Source: an uncultured Actinomycetes bacterium (GTDB taxonomy: Bacteria > Actinomycetota > Actinomycetes > Nanopelagicales > Nanopelagicaceae). From it: DNA of 54,206 nt. Below the pieces are notes generated by a model that saw nothing but the letters and a program-made list of their open reading frames with translations, was not told where the DNA came from and did no database searches. Positions within the stretch are counted from its first letter, which is position 1; each line of letters opens with the position of its first letter. The DNA lies in contig CAIYBL010000051.1 of NCBI GenBank assembly GCA_903924485.1, positions 1 through 54,206 of the forward strand. The letters run 5' to 3'. Position numbers and translations under genes: made by a program. This document shows positions 44,517 through 53,224 of this stretch, in pieces.

Positions 44517-45576
44517 TAAGTAAATCCAAAATGAATGCGTGTAGGAACTCTGTTCGTTCGTGAATGGCGCTCACACTCGCCCATTCTGTGTGCGCATGGG
44601 CGCCGTGCCCAACAGCTCCTAGACCATCGAGAACCTTGGCACCCGCAGCCGCTGCAAAATTACCATCGCTTGCGCCGCCTACTGCCGCATGCCCCAAAGT
44701 CATACCTAATGTGGCTGCAACTTTCGCTGCTCGTTCATATAGTTCTTTGGTTGAGCTCAATTCAAGCGGTGGGCGATTGAGTCCGCCGGAAATTTCGATA
44801 CGCGCTTCTGGATGCTGAGTTGCGAATGCTCGAATGGCATTATCAACACGAGTGAGGTCATCTTGTAAGAACGAACGGGCGTCAACATCCAAAACCGCTA
44901 AATCTGGAACGGTATTTGACGTATTACCTGAACGCATAAGAGTTGGCACGACGGTAGTGCCGTGTTCAATGTTTTCAAGTGCTGCAAGTTGTAACACTAG
45001 GCGAGCAATTTCTACAGTGGCGTTGACGCCTTTTTCTGGCTCCAGTCCAGCATGAGAGGCACGTCCATGAACACTGATGTTGTACATCGACGTTCCCTTT
45101 CGGCCTGTCTTAACTTTGCCATCGATGGCAGCCTCTAGAACCAAAACCGCCTTCGAATTTCTAGCCAGATTTTTGATAAATTCTTTTGAAGTAGCGCTGC
45201 CCGTTTCTTCATCGGTGGTAGCAATCAGAGCTACAGATCCTTCGATATTTTGCATTGCATATAAGCCTTGAATGAAGCCTGCCTTCATGTCATAAATCCC
45301 GGGACCTCGAGCAACATCACCCTCGACGCTCCATAGCGGAGTAAATGAACCATGTGGCCAGACGGTATCCAAATGTGCAAGCAAAACAACATCAGGATTC
45401 TCTGCACCCCACCAAAACACGGGGCGCCCTTCAACCTGGACGATGGTGGCTGGAGATCCCAGCACTTGCGTTGCTATCTCGTTGGCAAGGTTGATTACAG
45501 AGATGCATGCTTGTAAATCTTCAGTGGGAGATTCGCAGCGAACAAGTTTCTCTAAGGCTGCCAAAGGTGTAATCAT
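44509..45576 (-). CDS. M20-family metallopeptidase (carboxypeptidase G2-like)
   Basis: 355 residues. Di-zinc aminoacylase motifs: HLDTVWP, GPGIYDMKAG (bridging Asp), TDEETGS (catalytic Glu and ligand Glu), RASHAGLEP in the dimerisation domain, and VGHGAHAHTEW near the end, the last His ligand. It would hydrolyse a C-terminal or N-acyl amino acid; glutamate carboxypeptidase is the closest type. It sits between the two XPB-related genes and overlaps the helicase gene, so it may be co-expressed with them. Confidence 0.88.
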   Translation of the reverse strand: MITPLAALEKLVRCESPTEDLQACISVINLANEIATQVLGSPATIVQVEGRPVFWWGAENPDVVLLAHLDTVWPHGSFTPLWSVEGDVARGPGIYDMKAGFIQGLYAMQNIEGSVALIATTDEETGSATSKEFIKNLARNSKAVLVLEAAIDGKVKTGRKGTSMYNISVHGRASHAGLEPEKGVNATVEIARLVLQLAALENIEHGTTVVPTLMRSGNTSNTVPDLAVLDVDARSFLQDDLTRVDNAIRAFATQHPEARIEISGGLNRPPLELSSTKELYERAAKVAATLGMTLGHAAVGGASDGNFAAAAGAKVLDGLGAVGHGAHAHTEWASVSAIHERTEFLHAFILDLLND

Positions 45577-45610
45577 GGGTTTAATTCTGCCGTATTTCTC
45601 TTTTTGGCGC

Positions 45611-47806
45611 TCATAGTGGGGCTACGCCTGTAATACGCGGAATTCTGAAGGATTGGACTTCGCCAGTTCCATGGTCGCGAGCGAGAAGTGAGCCTGCAGA
45701 AATACTCAATGGATCAATGATTCTGTGTGTTGCTGAACCATTGTTATCGGCGTACCCAATGGAGAGGGTGCGTTGTTCTGCAATGAATTTGTTGAGGATA
45801 TCCAAAGTTTCATTTGCGGTTGTCCGTGGGAGTGATCCCAGTGCCTTCGCTGCCACATCCCTGAGAGAGGTTTGCTTCTTGCTTGATCGTTCACCTGCAC
45901 GGATTGCTCGAACAGCTGCCGATAAAGTTTCTGGTGTTGGGGATTCGATTTCGCCAATAATTCGTGGAGGGCGAGGACGCGACTTAGCGCGATTGAGTTT
46001 TGGACCAGAAAGCAAGATGCCGGAACCAGATTCTGCGGCGGGCATATATCCAGCTTCACGTAGGGTTGCGATCAATTCATTTGCTTCGTGCTCACACACG
46101 AGAACCTCTGGTGCAATTCGCCGCAATCCCAGGCCTTCAACTTTTCGGTCGCTCAGAATTTGTGTAATGATGCTTGGATCTTCGCAACGAATGTAAGCAG
46201 TTGTATTTCCCACGCGAAGACGGCCGTGTCTCTTAGCAACATCTGCGATGAGGTATTCAAGTGGTTGCGGCATTGGCGTCTTGGAGGTTTTGCGCAGGAA
46301 TTCTCGTATCTCATCGCCCGTTTTGCCATGATCTAAACCTCTGCGGATAGAAGCCTCACTGAAGCGATAAACAGTGGCTCCACCGCGACTTTCAATATCA
46401 GCAATGGAATCAAGGATTCGTGCTACTTCAATTTCTAATGGTCCTGGCGCAATAGCGGTGTTATCACTCTGCAAGAGAATGTGATCAACAGGTTTTGGCA
46501 GATCCTCTGAAATTCCAAGCACATCATCCGCTGCAAGAAATCTCTTGCCATATTTGGAAAGGGCGCCTTGGCCCGTAATGCCCAACCATTCAGCTTCGCG
46601 TAGCGTCCATTGCACCAACTCGGGTTGCAATGTAGAACTTCGCCGGGAAGGCGCTCGCCATTTATTTAAGGATAGAAATGATTCAATTTCTGGCGTGAGG
46701 TAAGGATTGGCTGAAAGTATCCCAAGAGCCAATTTTCTGGCACTGGCCGCATTAACTCGATCAAGTTCTGGGCCGAGTGCGGAAATATGTTTCGAGTCTG
46801 CTCGACCTACTAATCCGCTAACTCTTGATGTAATCATCCATAACGAAGCAAGAGTTCTCCAACGAGTTTCATGATCTTGGGTGAGCCATAAATCAAATGC
46901 ATGTGTCGGAAGAATTCGGTCATCTGCATCAATTACAACTAGACCAGCCAGGAAAACAATTTCGGCAATAAAAGCGGCACAATTTTCATCCACACCAAGA
47001 TGTTCCGCTGCTGCTTTTAAGTCTCGTACTCCAAGTCCGCCTGCTCGAAGTGAACTGGGTGCTTCCTCCGACCAGAAGTTTAGAATCTCCTCCGACCAGC
47101 GAAGGACGGTTGCGATATTGGCGATCGCTGCACGATCGACCACCGCCTCCTTATTTGAAGTTCCAGTTAGGAGCGGAGGATTAGGTTGCGGATTCTTGTG
47201 GACCTTTCCGCCGCGTAAATTTAGCGCTACCTCACGCGGAAGCACGACAGTTCGTTGATCCAATGGAATGAGAAAGTTCTCTTTTAATAACCAAGCAATA
47301 CCTGGACCGGGATTTCGAATATCTCCAACACTGCCGCGTGGAGGTCCCCATGTAAGTCTTTCGAGGACCTTTTTTGATGATTCGGGCGCTTCTTCAAGTT
47401 TTGCCATGGAAAGTTTTGCCATCGAAGATGGTCCAAGGCCAGCCGGTTCATTGCCTAATACTTCGCGGAGAGAATTAGGAAACCAAAAAGCTTTTGAATC
47501 ACCGTAAATTAGGGCGAGGTCCAAGAGTATTGGAATGACGAATTTCGCTGAAGTATCGGTTAGCGCAATGACAGCCTTTTCGGTGAACGGTTCGGTAAGC
47601 GCTGCACATGCTTCGAGTACCTGAAATTGCCATTCGTTAAGTGAGTCAACAGCTCGGGCCAAACTTGGCGCAGAACTCGCTCGAATTCCGAGTGAAGACA
47701 TCTCTGGCGGTACTGGTGAAACTAAATCTGGGCGTAATGCAAACAGGGAAAGTAGAGCCTCGTCATCGAGGGCGCGCAGATACTCTGCAAAGGAACGTGT
47801 TTCCAT
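45611..47806 (-). CDS. Helicase-associated (Helicase_C_3/XPB-Ssl2-type) protein
   Basis: 731 residues without Walker motifs. The N-terminal SFAEYLRALDDEALLSLFALRPDL is the start typical of this actinobacterial family (Rv0862c-like). Near residue 470 LLQSDNTAIAPGPL is found, and a region with Arg-rich RIIGEIESPTPETL and a WYL-like end (LSIGYADNNGSATHRIIDPLSI). It lacks helicase activity by sequence and may act as a partner of the XPB helicase encoded downstream. Function not established. Confidence 0.82.
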   Translation of the reverse strand: METRSFAEYLRALDDEALLSLFALRPDLVSPVPPEMSSLGIRASSAPSLARAVDSLNEWQFQVLEACAALTEPFTEKAVIALTDTSAKFVIPILLDLALIYGDSKAFWFPNSLREVLGNEPAGLGPSSMAKLSMAKLEEAPESSKKVLERLTWGPPRGSVGDIRNPGPGIAWLLKENFLIPLDQRTVVLPREVALNLRGGKVHKNPQPNPPLLTGTSNKEAVVDRAAIANIATVLRWSEEILNFWSEEAPSSLRAGGLGVRDLKAAAEHLGVDENCAAFIAEIVFLAGLVVIDADDRILPTHAFDLWLTQDHETRWRTLASLWMITSRVSGLVGRADSKHISALGPELDRVNAASARKLALGILSANPYLTPEIESFLSLNKWRAPSRRSSTLQPELVQWTLREAEWLGITGQGALSKYGKRFLAADDVLGISEDLPKPVDHILLQSDNTAIAPGPLEIEVARILDSIADIESRGGATVYRFSEASIRRGLDHGKTGDEIREFLRKTSKTPMPQPLEYLIADVAKRHGRLRVGNTTAYIRCEDPSIITQILSDRKVEGLGLRRIAPEVLVCEHEANELIATLREAGYMPAAESGSGILLSGPKLNRAKSRPRPPRIIGEIESPTPETLSAAVRAIRAGERSSKKQTSLRDVAAKALGSLPRTTANETLDILNKFIAEQRTLSIGYADNNGSATHRIIDPLSISAGSLLARDHGTGEVQSFRIPRITGVAPL

Positions 47807-47842
47807 AACTTGCCTACATTAGTGCCAGATTGACCTCGGTAC

Positions 47843-48619
47843 TTACCGTTCCTTGGAGCGACCCCATCTTGGAGTCAAAAGCGCGCCTAGGGCGACAATT
47901 CTGCTGATAAGTGGCCCAAGAATTCTGTTGAGAACACGAGCTTTGCGAAAATCGTGGATTGGCCACCCATCGCGAAGGGCGCGGATACGCAAAATTGCAT
48001 CTGGGTTGATTGCGCTAGGAATACCAACGCCGAGTAGTAAAGGTAGATCATTATGTGAATCTGAATATGCATAGCACTGGGTCAAATCAAATCCTCGCTT
48101 GAGTGCAAGTTCATTAATTGCCGTTACTTTTTCTTTCCCATGCAAGAGGTTTCCATTCATCCCACCCGTGTACATGCCATCCTTCGTTTCTGCTTTACTG
48201 CCGAGCGCGCCCGTAAAACCCAATCGAGTTGCAATGAGCTGTGCCATTTCCTCCGGCGCTGCCGTTACTAACCACACCTCTTCATCGTTGCTTAAGTGAG
48301 TCTGTGCGATATCAATCGTGCCTTGCCATAAGGCAGGAGAGACATATTGGTCATAAACATCTTGGGCCATTAGGGCGATATCGGCCACGTTATGACCACC
48401 GATAAATTCACATGCTCCAGCCTGCCAACGTTTGATCTCCTCAGGATTTTCTTTACCAGTTAAACGAAAACGCAGATTTGCGAGCACGAATCGAGAAATA
48501 TCTGACTTTGTGAAGAATCCACGTTGATACATTCCGCGGCCAAGAAAATAGAGCGTGGACCCGCGAATGAGCGTGTTGTCGACATCGAAAAATGCCGCGC
48601 GCTTAGGGGTGGATTCCAT
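47843..48619 (-). CDS. HAD-IB family phosphatase (SerB-like)
   Basis: 258 residues. Motif I FFDVDNTL with nucleophile D12 and D14, motif II around VTAAPEEM, motif III/IV YSDSHNDLPLL. Subfamily IB phosphatases act on small phosphoesters; phosphoserine or a lipid-related substrate is possible. The C-terminal helix-rich tail (VLNRILGPLISRIVALGALL) is hydrophobic and may contact the membrane. Leaderless start (TAAGGT-N6-ATG), divergent from the histidine phosphatase gene. Confidence 0.87.
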   Translation of the reverse strand: MESTPKRAAFFDVDNTLIRGSTLYFLGRGMYQRGFFTKSDISRFVLANLRFRLTGKENPEEIKRWQAGACEFIGGHNVADIALMAQDVYDQYVSPALWQGTIDIAQTHLSNDEEVWLVTAAPEEMAQLIATRLGFTGALGSKAETKDGMYTGGMNGNLLHGKEKVTAINELALKRGFDLTQCYAYSDSHNDLPLLLGVGIPSAINPDAILRIRALRDGWPIHDFRKARVLNRILGPLISRIVALGALLTPRWGRSKER

Positions 48620-48672
48620 ACCTATACCTTAGCGAGACGGGGTTCTCCCCGACGCTTTATGCTTAGCCCATG
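48619..48672. promoter_or_regulatory. Divergent leaderless promoters (HAD phosphatase / histidine phosphatase)
   Basis: Minus strand TAAGGT (48626-48631), six bases, ATG 48619. Plus strand TATGCT (48658-48663), six bases, ATG 48670. Confidence 0.6.
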
Positions 48673-49293
48673 CCTTCAACTGTTCACGTGATTCGCCACG
48701 GCGAGGTCGAGAATCCAAAGAAGATTCTTTATGGACGCCAACCTGGATGGCGCCTTTCAACGCGCGGTCAGGAAATGGCCTCCGTCATTGGCGAATGGTC
48801 AAAAGCTATCGACTTGGGCGCACTGCACGTTTCGCCTTTACAGCGAGCCCAAGAAACTGCTGCTCCAATTGCGGCAGCACACGGTATTGAGATTTCAACC
48901 GATGAGAGGTTGATTGAGGCATCGAATATTTTTGAGGGGAAACCTTTCGGAATTGGTGATGGAGTCTTGCGTCATCCAAGCGCATGGCCTCATTTATGGA
49001 ACCCGTGGAAACCTTCTTGGGGTGAGCCATACGTCGAGCAAATTAATCGGATGCTTGCAGCGGTTTTCAGTGCGCATGAGGCCGCGAATGGCAAAGATGC
49101 TATTTGTGTCTCCCATCAACTGCCGATCTGGATTTTGCGCAGCGCAATCGAGGAACGTCCAATGTTTCATGATCCTAGAAAACGCGAGTGCTCACTGGCA
49201 TCTGTGACAAGTATTCATTTTGATGACGAAAATGTTATTTCTGGGATTACATATAGCGAACCCGCCCGCCACCTACTTCCACCAAAGAAGTGA
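48670..49293 (+). CDS. Histidine phosphatase (PGM) family protein
   Basis: 207 residues. Catalytic R9-H10-G in VIRHGEVENP, second motif with SPLQRAQETA (about 56-65) and the later SHQLPIW. It begins the cytochrome c biogenesis cluster exactly as in mycobacteria (Rv0525-Rv0529 order), although its link with cytochrome maturation is unknown. 4-base overlap with the next gene (GTGA). Confidence 0.88.
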   Translation: MPSTVHVIRHGEVENPKKILYGRQPGWRLSTRGQEMASVIGEWSKAIDLGALHVSPLQRAQETAAPIAAAHGIEISTDERLIEASNIFEGKPFGIGDGVLRHPSAWPHLWNPWKPSWGEPYVEQINRMLAAVFSAHEAANGKDAICVSHQLPIWILRSAIEERPMFHDPRKRECSLASVTSIHFDDENVISGITYSEPARHLLPPKK

Positions 49294-49841
49294 TGAAGCG
49301 GCATTTAGGATTTCTATCAACGTTACTTGTCGGTGCGCTCGCATTAACTGCTTGCGGTGCAGGTGGCACGACAACTGGTTCTAAAAGTTTTGTATCAGGA
49401 AATGGAACCGTGACATTTCTGACTCCTTCTAGCCGCGTGCCAGCGCCAGCGGTCTATGGAAAAACACTCGATGACACTGATTATTCCCTTGCTAAAGCAA
49501 CGGTGGCAGTCGTCAATGTGTGGGCGTCATGGTGCGCCCCATGTAGGGCAGAGGCTCCTACATTGGCCGCTTTATCCTTGAAGTATCCGAAGGTCAGTTT
49601 CATTGGCGTACTCACTCGCGACAATGTCTCAACTGCGAAAGCATTCATTACGAGGTTTAAAATCCCCTACCCATCACTCAAGGATGATTCAATTCTCTTA
49701 GGGTTTCATAATTCATTGATTGCCAATGCAATTCCATCGACTGTGATCATTGATAAAAATGGGAAAGTCGCAGCTAGAATTTCTGGGGAAGTTACGGTTG
49801 CATCTTTAACTGATCTCATTGATCGGGTGTCGGCCGAATGA
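49290..49841 (+). CDS. TlpA/ResA-type thioredoxin lipoprotein
   Basis: 183 residues. N-terminal signal with lipobox LTAC22, so the mature protein is anchored outside the membrane. Thioredoxin-fold active site WCAPC (C82-x2-C85) and the cis-Pro stretch AIPSTVIID. It reduces apocytochrome c heme-binding cysteines and is itself reduced by CcdA, the next gene. GTG 49290 and ATG 49293 are both possible starts. Confidence 0.9.
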   Translation: MMKRHLGFLSTLLVGALALTACGAGGTTTGSKSFVSGNGTVTFLTPSSRVPAPAVYGKTLDDTDYSLAKATVAVVNVWASWCAPCRAEAPTLAALSLKYPKVSFIGVLTRDNVSTAKAFITRFKIPYPSLKDDSILLGFHNSLIANAIPSTVIIDKNGKVAARISGEVTVASLTDLIDRVSAE

Positions 49842-50563
49842 AAAGTTTCTTCGTAGATCAGATTCTCGGCGGAATGCTGGTTGCTGCGTTTCCAATTTCG
49901 ATTATTGCTGGTTTGATTTCTTTTCTATCACCATGTGTCTTACCCCTCGTGCCTGGTTATCTCTCCTTTGCTGCTGGACTCTCTCGCAGCAGAGGGAAAG
50001 TATTGCTGGGATCAATACTTTTCGTTTCCGGATTTACTGCCTTATTTGTCTCTTACGGTGCACTCTTTGGTGGCCTAGGCTCAAAAATTTTGGTTCACGA
50101 AGGTGTCATCACTCGAATTCTTGGAGTGTTCACGATTGCACTGGGTGTGATCTTTATGGGCGCCTTTCCAATGATGCCCACCTATAAGCCGAAGATGTCT
50201 GTCGTTGGCGGGCTCGTTGGTGCACCAGTACTTGGCTTTCTTTTCGGTGTTGGTTGGACACCTTGCATTGGACCCGCGCTAGCAGCAGTAGAAACATTGG
50301 CTTTCGAACAAGCTAGCGCTGGGCGTGGAGCAATACTTTCCTTGGGCTATTGCATTGGACTAGGAACGCCCTTCATTCTCTCGGGGCTCTTCTTGGATCG
50401 CTCACAAAAACTTCGACGTTTTCTTACTCGCCGTGGAAATATCATCACAGGCATCGGTGGTGGGTTACTCGTGATCATTGGTCTCATGCAGGTATTTGGC
50501 ATCTGGAGTGAAGTGATGAATTCGCTACGGTCCCTTATCTCTGATTTTATCCCGGTGGTCTAA
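49838..50563 (+). CDS. ccdA: Cytochrome c biogenesis protein CcdA
   Basis: 241 residues with six membrane helices. The conserved PCVLP in SPCVLPLVPGYL (about 31-42) and WTPCIGP (about 139-145) carry the two redox cysteines that pass electrons from cytoplasmic thioredoxin across the membrane to TlpA/ResA. Overlaps the TlpA gene by 4 bases and abuts resB. Confidence 0.92.
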   Translation: MKSFFVDQILGGMLVAAFPISIIAGLISFLSPCVLPLVPGYLSFAAGLSRSRGKVLLGSILFVSGFTALFVSYGALFGGLGSKILVHEGVITRILGVFTIALGVIFMGAFPMMPTYKPKMSVVGGLVGAPVLGFLFGVGWTPCIGPALAAVETLAFEQASAGRGAILSLGYCIGLGTPFILSGLFLDRSQKLRRFLTRRGNIITGIGGGLLVIIGLMQVFGIWSEVMNSLRSLISDFIPVV

Positions 50564-52042
50564 ATGAACAATGAAACTGTAATTCCAGAGCTAGGGGCTA
50601 TGAGCTCACTCAGATTTGTGTGGCGCCAACTCACAAGTATGCGGACAGCTCTGTCACTTCTCTTAATTCTTGGTGTCGCATCCATTCCTGGTTCGCTTAT
50701 TCCGCAACGGCCGCAAAACCCTATGAAGGTTAGTGACTATTTCAAGAACGATCCTTCACTCGCCGCATGGATGGATAGGTTCTCGCTTTTCGATGTTTAT
50801 GGATCACCATGGTTTAGCGCGATCTACATTCTTCTTTTTCTCTCCTTGATTGGCTGTGTTCTTCCCAGAACATTTGAGCACTTTAAGGCAGCAAAGGCGC
50901 TTCCTCCGATAACACCGAAAAATTTAGACAAAATGGAATTCTTTTCAACATGGCACGGTAGCGGATTAGAAATAGAGGCCGCCCGTACTTTCTTGCGAAA
51001 GAAACATTTCCGTGTTCGCGAATTTGAAGGAACACTTTCATCTGAAAAAGGTTATCTGCGTGAAACTGGAAACCTCTTATTCCATTTGGCGCTCATTCTT
51101 GTGCTTGTTGGAGTGAGCCTTGGTGCCCTATTTGGAATGAAAGGCGAAGCGATCGTTAATGTTGGAGAGCGATTCACGAATACTCCGACTACTTACGACA
51201 GCCTCAGTTACGGAAAACTTTTTCACGATAGTTCGCTGCCGCCATTCACTCTAGCGATGGATGATTTTCGCGCCGAGTATGACCCTCTCACGAATGCGCC
51301 GAAGGATTACACGTTATGGGTAACGGCAACCGATAAGCCTGGCGCTACACCGGTTAAGCACATCATTAAAGTGAACGCCCCTTTGAGTTTCGGGGCCACG
51401 AATGTTTACTTGCAAGCGAATGGTTATTCCCCTGTGGTTACCGTGCGTGATAGCAAGGGAGCAGTAGTTTTGCAGGGACCTGTTCCATTTTTGCCGCAAG
51501 ATGCGAACTTGACCTCTGCGGGAGCGATAAAAGTCCCTGATTCAAACCCACAACTTGGATTCGTCGCCTCATTTCTTCCCACCGCATCACGTGACAAAGT
51601 CAGAGGCGGCGTTTCTGCTTTTCCCGAGGCGCTGGACCCTTCACTTTTGCTATCGGCGTGGACCGGAAATCTTGGTCTAGATCATGGAGTTCCACAATCT
51701 GTCTATCGGATTGATACAACCAAGATGACGCGTATTGGATTGAAATCTTTAAAAATCGGAGCGACGTATTCCTTTGCTCAAGGATCGATCACATTTGATG
51801 GTTTTGTCCCGTGGGTGAACCTTCAAATAGTGAGAGATCCCGGAAAGATGTTTGCTCTCTTTGGCGCTATCCTTGCGATTCTTGGTTTGTTAGCTTCTTT
51901 GTTCACAAGGCGTCGAAGAATCTGGATTCGTGTAAGCGATGATGGCCGCGTCGAAGTTGCTGGATTGGCAAAGAATGGCGCACCGGGTCTGGACACTGAA
52001 ATGGCACTATTCGTCGAAGAGTTAAAAAAGGTGGGGCAGTGA
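50564..52042 (+). CDS. resB: ResB/Ccs1 cytochrome c biogenesis protein
   Basis: 492 residues. N-terminal helices at about 28-46 and 82-100, a third at about 168-190, a long extracytoplasmic part (about 195-430) and a final helix at about 434-455. LILGVASIPGSLIPQRPQNP and GNLLFHLALILVLVGVSLG are ResB blocks. With CcsB it forms the system II heme lyase that carries heme outside and attaches it to apocytochrome c. It overlaps ccsB by 4 bases. Confidence 0.92.
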   Translation: MNNETVIPELGAMSSLRFVWRQLTSMRTALSLLLILGVASIPGSLIPQRPQNPMKVSDYFKNDPSLAAWMDRFSLFDVYGSPWFSAIYILLFLSLIGCVLPRTFEHFKAAKALPPITPKNLDKMEFFSTWHGSGLEIEAARTFLRKKHFRVREFEGTLSSEKGYLRETGNLLFHLALILVLVGVSLGALFGMKGEAIVNVGERFTNTPTTYDSLSYGKLFHDSSLPPFTLAMDDFRAEYDPLTNAPKDYTLWVTATDKPGATPVKHIIKVNAPLSFGATNVYLQANGYSPVVTVRDSKGAVVLQGPVPFLPQDANLTSAGAIKVPDSNPQLGFVASFLPTASRDKVRGGVSAFPEALDPSLLLSAWTGNLGLDHGVPQSVYRIDTTKMTRIGLKSLKIGATYSFAQGSITFDGFVPWVNLQIVRDPGKMFALFGAILAILGLLASLFTRRRRIWIRVSDDGRVEVAGLAKNGAPGLDTEMALFVEELKKVGQ

Positions 52043-52953
52043 CACATTCTTCTTGGGCGTATCTATCCAACTACCTGATCTATTCGGCAATGGCTATTTA
52101 CACATTGGCATTCTTTGCTCACGCATTCGAGACAGCCTGGGCAGTTCGCGCACCGCAGACAGATGAAGTTGAAGGAACGCTCCTAAAGAAGACCTTTGAT
52201 TTCACTCGCACTGAGAAAATGGCGCGTGTTGCCACAGCCTTCATGATCCTTGGTTTTCTACTTTTATTTGCAGGCGTTATCGCGCGAGGTATTTCTGCGG
52301 GACGAGCTCCATGGGGAAACATGTATGAATTTTCTATCACAGGTGCACTTGCATTTTGTGGGGCGTACCTAGCAGCTCTTCGAAAATATGATTTGCGTTG
52401 GCTGGGGTTGATCGTCTCCATTGCCGTTCTTTTGACTTTAGGAACTGCGATCACAATCCTCTATCGACCAAGTGCCCCACTTGTTCCTGCGCTTAAGTCA
52501 ACATGGTTGATCATTCACGTATCTGCGGCGATTATGTCCGGCGGCGTCTTCCTATTAGCAAATGTGATTGCAGCTGCTTACCTCTATTTGGATTCAATGG
52601 AGGCGCGAGGCGAACGCACTGCGTGGGCAAAGAGATTACCTAGCCTTGAAGTCCTGGATCAACTTTCTTATCGCCTTGTTGCATTTGTTTTTCCGCTCTG
52701 GACATTTGCCGTTATCGCGGGAGCGATTTGGGCTGAGCATGCTTGGGGACGTTATTGGGGATGGGATCCAAAAGAGACGTGGGCCTTCATTACATGGGTT
52801 GCCTATGCAGCGTATTTGCACGCGCGAGTGACAGTTGGTTGGCGTGGAAGAAAAGCTGCTTGGTTATGTTTACTTGCGGGCTCTACTTTCCTGTTCAACT
52901 ATGTCTATGTAAATATTTGGGGAACAGGAAAGCACACCTACTCAGGACTTTAG
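52039..52953 (+). CDS. ccsB: CcsB/ResC cytochrome c heme-attachment protein
   Basis: 304 residues with about eight membrane helices. The tryptophan-rich WWD motif is at 231-248 (WAEHAWGRYWGWDPKETW), flanked by His residues H160 and H234 likely to hold heme. Partner of ResB in the system II heme lyase. It starts at GTG 52039, four bases inside resB. It is the last gene of the five-gene cluster that starts with the histidine phosphatase. Confidence 0.93.
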   Translation: MTHSSWAYLSNYLIYSAMAIYTLAFFAHAFETAWAVRAPQTDEVEGTLLKKTFDFTRTEKMARVATAFMILGFLLLFAGVIARGISAGRAPWGNMYEFSITGALAFCGAYLAALRKYDLRWLGLIVSIAVLLTLGTAITILYRPSAPLVPALKSTWLIIHVSAAIMSGGVFLLANVIAAAYLYLDSMEARGERTAWAKRLPSLEVLDQLSYRLVAFVFPLWTFAVIAGAIWAEHAWGRYWGWDPKETWAFITWVAYAAYLHARVTVGWRGRKAAWLCLLAGSTFLFNYVYVNIWGTGKHTYSGL

Positions 52954-52956
52954 AGG

Positions 52957-53208
52957 TCAGATCTTTCTAAGAAAGTCTGGATCGTCATCAGGGGGCAATA
53001 TTCGGCGAACAGGTGGACGACCTAGTCCAGTCCGTCGCGGACGACCAGCGATCCAGTAAGCGATAGAGCCAATAGTTCCGATGATAATAATGATGAGCAA
53101 CCAGGCCGTTTTAGGTAAATTGCGCATCTCTGATGCATCTGTTCGCGCGCAATCTGCAATCGTATAAATCCAAAAAGCAATTATTAGTAGAACTATTATG
53201 AAACGCAT
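52957..53208 (-). CDS. PLDc_N-domain membrane protein
   Basis: 83 residues with two helices (about 2-18 and 35-54) linked by a short loop with DCARTDASEMRNLPKTAW, the typical cardiolipin-synthase N-terminal (PLDc_N) pattern, and a basic Pro/Arg-rich tail. Many actinobacteria have such stand-alone small proteins of unknown role. Start is leaderless (TAGACT, six bases, ATG). Confidence 0.8.
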   Translation of the reverse strand: MRFIIVLLIIAFWIYTIADCARTDASEMRNLPKTAWLLIIIIIGTIGSIAYWIAGRPRRTGLGRPPVRRILPPDDDPDFLRKI

Positions 53209-53220
53209 GTGCGGAGTCTA
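53209..53220 (-). promoter_or_regulatory. Leaderless promoter of the PLDc_N gene
   Basis: Minus strand TAGACT (53215-53220), six bases, ATG 53208. It lies in the 16 bases between menA's stop and this start. Confidence 0.5.
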
Positions 53221-53224
53221 ACCA

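Noticed and set aside
48638-48651. CGGGG-TTCT-CCCCG hairpin between the divergent phosphatase genes
   Set aside because: Only a 5-bp stem, no T tract, and in a divergent region where no terminator is expected; an operator cannot be excluded but there is no support.
52968-52980. Short palindrome CTTTCT-A-AGAAAG after ccsB
   Set aside because: Only six-base arms and located within the last codons of the PLDc_N gene; too weak to call a terminator.
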